From assembly GCF_029911635.1 (NCBI RefSeq), contig NZ_JARYTI010000001.1:62001-126000 (forward strand): 64,000 bases of DNA, given 5' to 3'. The position numbers and the translations under genes are program-made. The notes beneath the pieces were generated by a model that was given only the letters and a program-made list of their open reading frames with translations, did not search any database and was not told the DNA's origin. Origin of the DNA: Sphingomonas sp. AR_OL41 (GTDB lineage: Bacteria > Pseudomonadota > Alphaproteobacteria > Sphingomonadales > Sphingomonadaceae). Positions 60,946 to 64,000 of the stretch are shown in pieces. Position 1 is the stretch's first letter. Each line of letters opens with the position of its first letter.

Positions 60946-61647
60946 TCACTGCTCCGCTGGCAGCCACTCGTAGAGAAGATGTCGATCGGGCTCGTGCTCA
61001 TTCCCATTGGCGAACCGCACGAGCCGGCCATCACAAGCGAAGCCCGCGGCGCGCGGGAAGTCGAGATAGACATTGCCTTCGAAAATGAGATCGCCGGAGC
61101 GGACGGCTTTTACGGACCTGGTCGTCCCAAGGGCGCGGTGTCCGTCGGGTGCGGCGATGAGTTGCAGGCGGTCGCCGGGCTTGATCCGCCGTTTGAAGGC
61201 CGCGAGCGAAACCAGCGGCTCGACCTTATTGGCGTTGCCGCGTCTTGCGGCGAGTGCCGACCAATAGGTTTTGCCGATCTGCACTTCTGAATGGAACGCG
61301 CATTGCTGATAGTCCTGGTAGAAATTGGACCGAGTGAAGCCGAAACGCTCGATCTGGTCTCGCACCATAATAGTGAAGGCGCGGCGCTCAGATTCGTCAG
61401 TAAGGTCCGCGGGCGAATCGAGAAGCTCGACCGTTACCTTCCGACCGCCGGCATAGCGCTCGCCGCGGCTGGTGAATCGGGCATTCCCGATGAGGCTATG
61501 GAGGTGGTTTTCGATCCTGGCACAGAGCGCGGGAAGCGCTTCGCCGGGGCGATAGAGATCGCCATCATAATGGAAATTGCCCCGATCATCATGATCGGTC
61601 TGGCTGTAAAGGCGCGGCGGCGCGCTCGCCGGCTGGGCCTGCGTCAT
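60946..61647 (-). CDS. Hypothetical protein
   Basis: A 233-residue protein. GNFHYDGDLYRPGEALPALC and ARIENHLHSLIGNARFTSRG start it; FGFTRSNFYQDYQQCAFHSE is a conserved-looking stretch, and FKRRIKPGDRLQLIAAPDGH opens a beta-rich half. No family assigned. It is followed by a 300-bp interval containing a purine tract and the next operon start. Confidence 0.55.
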   Translation of the reverse strand: MTQAQPASAPPRLYSQTDHDDRGNFHYDGDLYRPGEALPALCARIENHLHSLIGNARFTSRGERYAGGRKVTVELLDSPADLTDESERRAFTIMVRDQIERFGFTRSNFYQDYQQCAFHSEVQIGKTYWSALAARRGNANKVEPLVSLAAFKRRIKPGDRLQLIAAPDGHRALGTTRSVKAVRSGDLIFEGNVYLDFPRAAGFACDGRLVRFANGNEHEPDRHLLYEWLPAEQ

Positions 61648-61668
61648 GAGCTTGTCCTTTCGAAGAGG

Positions 61669-61905
61669 TCAGGCGAGGAGCGCCGGATCGAGTCCATCGG
61701 TTTCGGAGCCGTCCGTGCTCCAGAGGATGCGATCAATCAGCGCGATGCCGGCGGTGATGACATCCGTTTCCGGCAGGATCATGTGGGACATGTCGCCGTC
61801 ACGCCGGACAAGGCAGTGGTGGATACCAGTACTGACGTATCGCCCGATTGCTTCGGCCTCGGCGTCCCGTAGCGATCTGCCGGGACCGGCATGGATGAAT
61901 GCCAT
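61669..61905 (-). CDS. Small hypothetical protein
   Basis: A 78-residue protein (MAFIHAGPGRSLRDAEAEAI then GRYVSTGIHHCLVRRDGDMS). The start at 61905 is directly after the stop of the 61907..62368 gene, so it is translationally coupled. Not recognised. Confidence 0.5.
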   Translation of the reverse strand: MAFIHAGPGRSLRDAEAEAIGRYVSTGIHHCLVRRDGDMSHMILPETDVITAGIALIDRILWSTDGSETDGLDPALLA

Positions 61906-61906
61906 G

Positions 61907-62368
61907 TCAGGCAGCCGTGGCGACCGGTTCCGGGTCGCCGACGATTTCGACATACGCGCGGCTATAGCCATGACGGCCGAGCCAGGCGGTGGCGGCTGCG
62001 TCGCCGGCTGCGACATGGAGCAACTCGCGGTGACCCTCCCATTCCTGAAGCACAAGCGCAGCGCCGGGTGGAGGTATTCGAACGATCTCGAATGTGCGGG
62101 CGTCACTGACCGAGAAGATCTTGTTGACCGAGAGGACGATGGTCTCGCCGCTCCCATAGTTACCGTCGTGCAGCGTGAAGGTCGCTGGGTAGGGATATTG
62201 ACCGGTGCCAGCGGGCGATCGCTGGGTAAGCTGCCCTTTGCCGTTGCGCGTTTCCCACGCCTGAACCTTGCGCTTGAAGCGGTCCGGCGGCCGCGGTGTC
62301 CCGTCGGAATAGCGAATGATCGCGCCCAGCGGCGCTACGTCGAAGATCGATTGGGCGGTGGCGGTCAT
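61907..62368 (-). CDS. Hypothetical protein
   Basis: A 153-residue protein. FDVAPLGAIIRYSDGTPRPP and DRFKRKVQAWETRNGKGQLT open it; TFTLHDGNYGSGETIVLSVN is beta-rich and AAATAWLGRHGYSRAYVEIV closes it. GGAG precedes the ATG at 62368. Family unknown; placed first in a short operon with the 61669 gene. Confidence 0.6.
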   Translation of the reverse strand: MTATAQSIFDVAPLGAIIRYSDGTPRPPDRFKRKVQAWETRNGKGQLTQRSPAGTGQYPYPATFTLHDGNYGSGETIVLSVNKIFSVSDARTFEIVRIPPPGAALVLQEWEGHRELLHVAAGDAAATAWLGRHGYSRAYVEIVGDPEPVATAA

Positions 62369-62484
62369 GCAAGATCTCCTCATGCTGAAGCGCCCGGCGT
62401 GGCCCCGGGCTTGGTTGGGGACAGGTGAAAGATGGCGCCGATGCTTCGGATCGGTGGAAGCCTGGTCGGCGCGAGCGGCACGTC

Positions 62485-62652
62485 TCAATTTGGCCGAGGC
62501 GTGACCTGGTCTTGCGCATCGTCGGCGCGCGACGCGACCCACGCCCAATAGCCGAGCCGTGTGTCGTCATTGGCGACCTCGGCCTTCCAGCCATCGACGG
62601 GATGATCGGGATGTTCGCCCCAGGGTCCATACAGCTGCAGGAGGCGATCCAT
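62485..62652 (-). CDS. Small protein, 55 residues
   Basis: MDRLLQLYGPWGEHPDHPVD followed by GWKAEVANDDTRLGYWAWVA is a compact, Trp-rich sequence with coding-like composition. Its ATG overlaps the upstream stop by one base (TGATG), which supports a coupled gene. It ends SRADDAQDQVTPRPN. Function unknown. Confidence 0.55.
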   Translation of the reverse strand: MDRLLQLYGPWGEHPDHPVDGWKAEVANDDTRLGYWAWVASRADDAQDQVTPRPN

Positions 62653-63155
62653 CAGATGATCCCTCCCTCAAGGGCGCGACTGAGCGCCTCGTTGGTGCTT
62701 TCGATTTCGATGCGATCGGCAAAGATGGCGCACCATCCACCGCCAAATTCACCGACTCTCGGCCTGGAGCAGCTCACTGCCCATTCGAAGCCGATCGGTG
62801 CCTTCGTGAGGGTTTCGCGGCAGCACCGATAGATGAGTTGAGCTAAAGGATCCGGCTGGAAGTCGGTGTCGCTGGAGAAGCATATCGTGCAGACATCAGG
62901 CGCTTCGAGACTGTTACCACCCTCGAAGTCGACACCGAAGCTGGGAAAGTTCGGGTCGCTGAAAATCGCACGCAAGCCGCTCCAGCAATGGGCCGGATCG
63001 GTCGGTGGAAAGATGGCGAGGAATTCGGGCTTGGGATCTGACGGTTCGCAATCATCCATGAGATCGGCCGCGGCTTGAAATGCTTCCTCAATCAAAGCCA
63101 TTTCGGCGTTGCTGCAGGTGAAGGCAAAGCTGCCCTGGATCCAGGTGTCAGCCAT
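62652..63155 (-). CDS. Hypothetical acidic protein
   Basis: A 167-residue protein. WIQGSFAFTCSNAEMALIEE and AFQAAADLMDDCEPSDPKPE start it, with PNFPSFGVDFEGGNSLEAPD in the middle and FEWAVSCSRPRVGEFGGGWC near the end. The alternation of strands and helices and its overlap with the 63148 gene suggest a pair: both share the pattern FEWAVSC/FARWAGGC-like and end with similar acidic strands, so they may be distant paralogues. Confidence 0.6.
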   Translation of the reverse strand: MADTWIQGSFAFTCSNAEMALIEEAFQAAADLMDDCEPSDPKPEFLAIFPPTDPAHCWSGLRAIFSDPNFPSFGVDFEGGNSLEAPDVCTICFSSDTDFQPDPLAQLIYRCCRETLTKAPIGFEWAVSCSRPRVGEFGGGWCAIFADRIEIESTNEALSRALEGGII

Positions 63156-63618
63156 GATTGCCTCCGTCAGGCTGGCGGGCCTCGACGATGACGAGCGCCG
63201 GCACAGCGAGGTCAGCGGCCGCAAAATGCGTCTCGATGGAAGCGATCGAGCCCAGGCGGCGCACATCGTCGCGCGAGATCATGACCTCGTCGTCATCTGT
63301 GACGGCGAACGTCATCTCCTCTATGCCATTGAAGACGAGGCGTTCCGGTCCGAAGCTTCCGGCGCATCCGCCTGCCCAGCGAGCGAATATCAGCTGATTG
63401 TCGCGACAGAATTGTTCGATCGCCTCGAAGGTTCCCCAGGCCACTTCGTTGGCCATCAGGGAAAGGGGTTGATCGATCGGCAGTTCGGCGACGGTAAATT
63501 CAGAGCCTTGCCAGTCGGTCGAAGCGCCGTCGCTGATGATCGCCGCTTCGAAGTCGGCGAGCAAGGACCGCGGAAGCTGCCCGCCAAGCTTGATCGCTAC
63601 GGAAACGCGGTCTGCCAT
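63148..63618 (-). CDS. Hypothetical protein
   Basis: A 156-residue protein. VSVAIKLGGQLPRSLLADFE and VAWGTFEAIEQFCRDNQLIF are in the N-terminal half, FGPERLVFNGIEEMTFAVTD in the second. GGAGG precedes the ATG at 63618; the stop overlaps the next gene by 8 bp. It starts the last minus-strand operon and is divergent from the MucR gene. Family unknown. Confidence 0.6.
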   Translation of the reverse strand: MADRVSVAIKLGGQLPRSLLADFEAAIISDGASTDWQGSEFTVAELPIDQPLSLMANEVAWGTFEAIEQFCRDNQLIFARWAGGCAGSFGPERLVFNGIEEMTFAVTDDDEVMISRDDVRRLGSIASIETHFAAADLAVPALVIVEARQPDGGNHG

Positions 63619-63793
63619 GTACTCCTCCAGGGAAAGACGGTGGTGCGCGGATATCTCCGGGACTCACCATCCTCCCCACCCTTCCCTTTGACTTCACGAT
63701 CGGGCCACGGCAGGATTTGTGTTTACGTCTTTGAAAATTGGCGCGGTTAGTGCGCTGTGCTGCGCATCTGTTCGCACAATGAAGGAGTATCCC

Positions 63794-64000
63794 ATGGCCG
63801 AGGCCGAGACGCCCGATCTCACGACGCTGACAGTCCAGCTTTTGAGCGCTTATGTTTCGAACAATTTGGTGCCGAGCGCGGAGTTGGCCGGCCTTATTCA
63901 GTCGACGCGTACGGCGCTGTCGGGCGACGTCGCGGCCGTGGAACCTGCAGTGCCCGAATTTGCGCCGGCGACGACGGCTCGCAAGAGCCTCGCGTCTCGC
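63794..64000 (+). CDS. MucR/Ros-family transcriptional regulator, 5' part
   Basis: The first 69 residues of a MucR-type regulator, cut by the window end. TLTVQLLSAYVSNNLVPSAE and LAGLIQSTRTAL are the conserved N-terminal oligomerisation part, and PEFAPATTARKSLASR leads to the zinc-finger that would follow. AAGGAG is 6 bases upstream of the ATG. Such proteins silence AT-rich foreign or virulence genes and often control conjugation. It diverges from the minus-strand block. Confidence 0.88.
   Translation, partial: MAEAETPDLTTLTVQLLSAYVSNNLVPSAELAGLIQSTRTALSGDVAAVEPAVPEFAPATTARKSLASR

Overview
The window is high-GC alphaproteobacterial DNA, most likely from a sphingomonad (Sphingomonas, Sphingobium or relatives). 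The guess rests on the gene families, on the REP-like hairpins between genes, and on a PRTRC / DUF932 / DUF2493 / MucR gene set that is typical of sphingomonad mobile elements. The genus cannot be fixed from sequence reading alone.

Region 1 (1..20340) is ordinary chromosome. It is a catabolic neighbourhood for acyl-CoA and carbonyl compounds: the end of an amidase, four acyl-CoA dehydrogenases (one a glutaryl-CoA dehydrogenase), a TesB-type thioesterase, a dienelactone hydrolase-like protein, two SDR oxidoreductases, an ACAD10/11-type phosphotransferase, a zinc alcohol dehydrogenase, a CaiB-type CoA transferase, an aldolase/adducin protein and a DODA-type dioxygenase. A fused double-TetR regulator sits among them. 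After these come an orphan 2Fe-2S protein, an RcnB-like periplasmic protein, a prolyl-4-hydroxylase-type oxygenase and recJ.

Region 2 (20341..about 34400) starts at a tRNA-Glu gene. A large serine recombinase abuts it, and its last codons are read from the antisense strand of the tRNA, so this is the left junction of an integrative element. A minus-strand transfer operon follows (RHH protein, small membrane protein, TraD-type coupling protein, MobF relaxase, lytic transglycosylase). It reads away from a 0.5 kb region with three paired TGTCNGACA-type sites, the best oriT candidate. Two DUF2493 paralogues, small zinc-ribbon and DUF6117-like proteins, a DUF736 protein and a strongly structured non-coding stretch complete this part.

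Region 3 (about 34400..47000) is a patchwork of insertions in the element. A cation-efflux plus MerR cassette lies between two diverged copies of the 3' end of a PP-loop (PAPS reductase-like) gene. That gene survives only as a frameshifted, 5'-truncated remnant. Next is a compact Tn7-like transposon, about 8.5 kb: tnsA, tnsB, tnsC and tniQ, followed by an archaeo-eukaryotic-type primase fused to an SF2 helicase, all translationally coupled. TnsB-site-like repeats mark both ends, and the right end truncates a GHKL ATPase gene.

Region 4 (47000..64000) is a dense minus-strand block containing a PRTRC cassette (ParB, E, C, F, B, A, ThiF; F appears frameshifted in a G5 run). Around the cassette are a DpdA/TGT-like protein, a Mom-like protein, an intact PP-loop protein, DUF932 and DUF5983-type proteins and many small unknowns. 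The window ends inside a MucR-family regulator gene. Type IV secretion genes and the right attachment site are not in the window. The most notable points are the Tn7-like primase-helicase element and the possible DNA-modification set (DpdA-like, Mom-like, PP-loop) inside the conjugative element.
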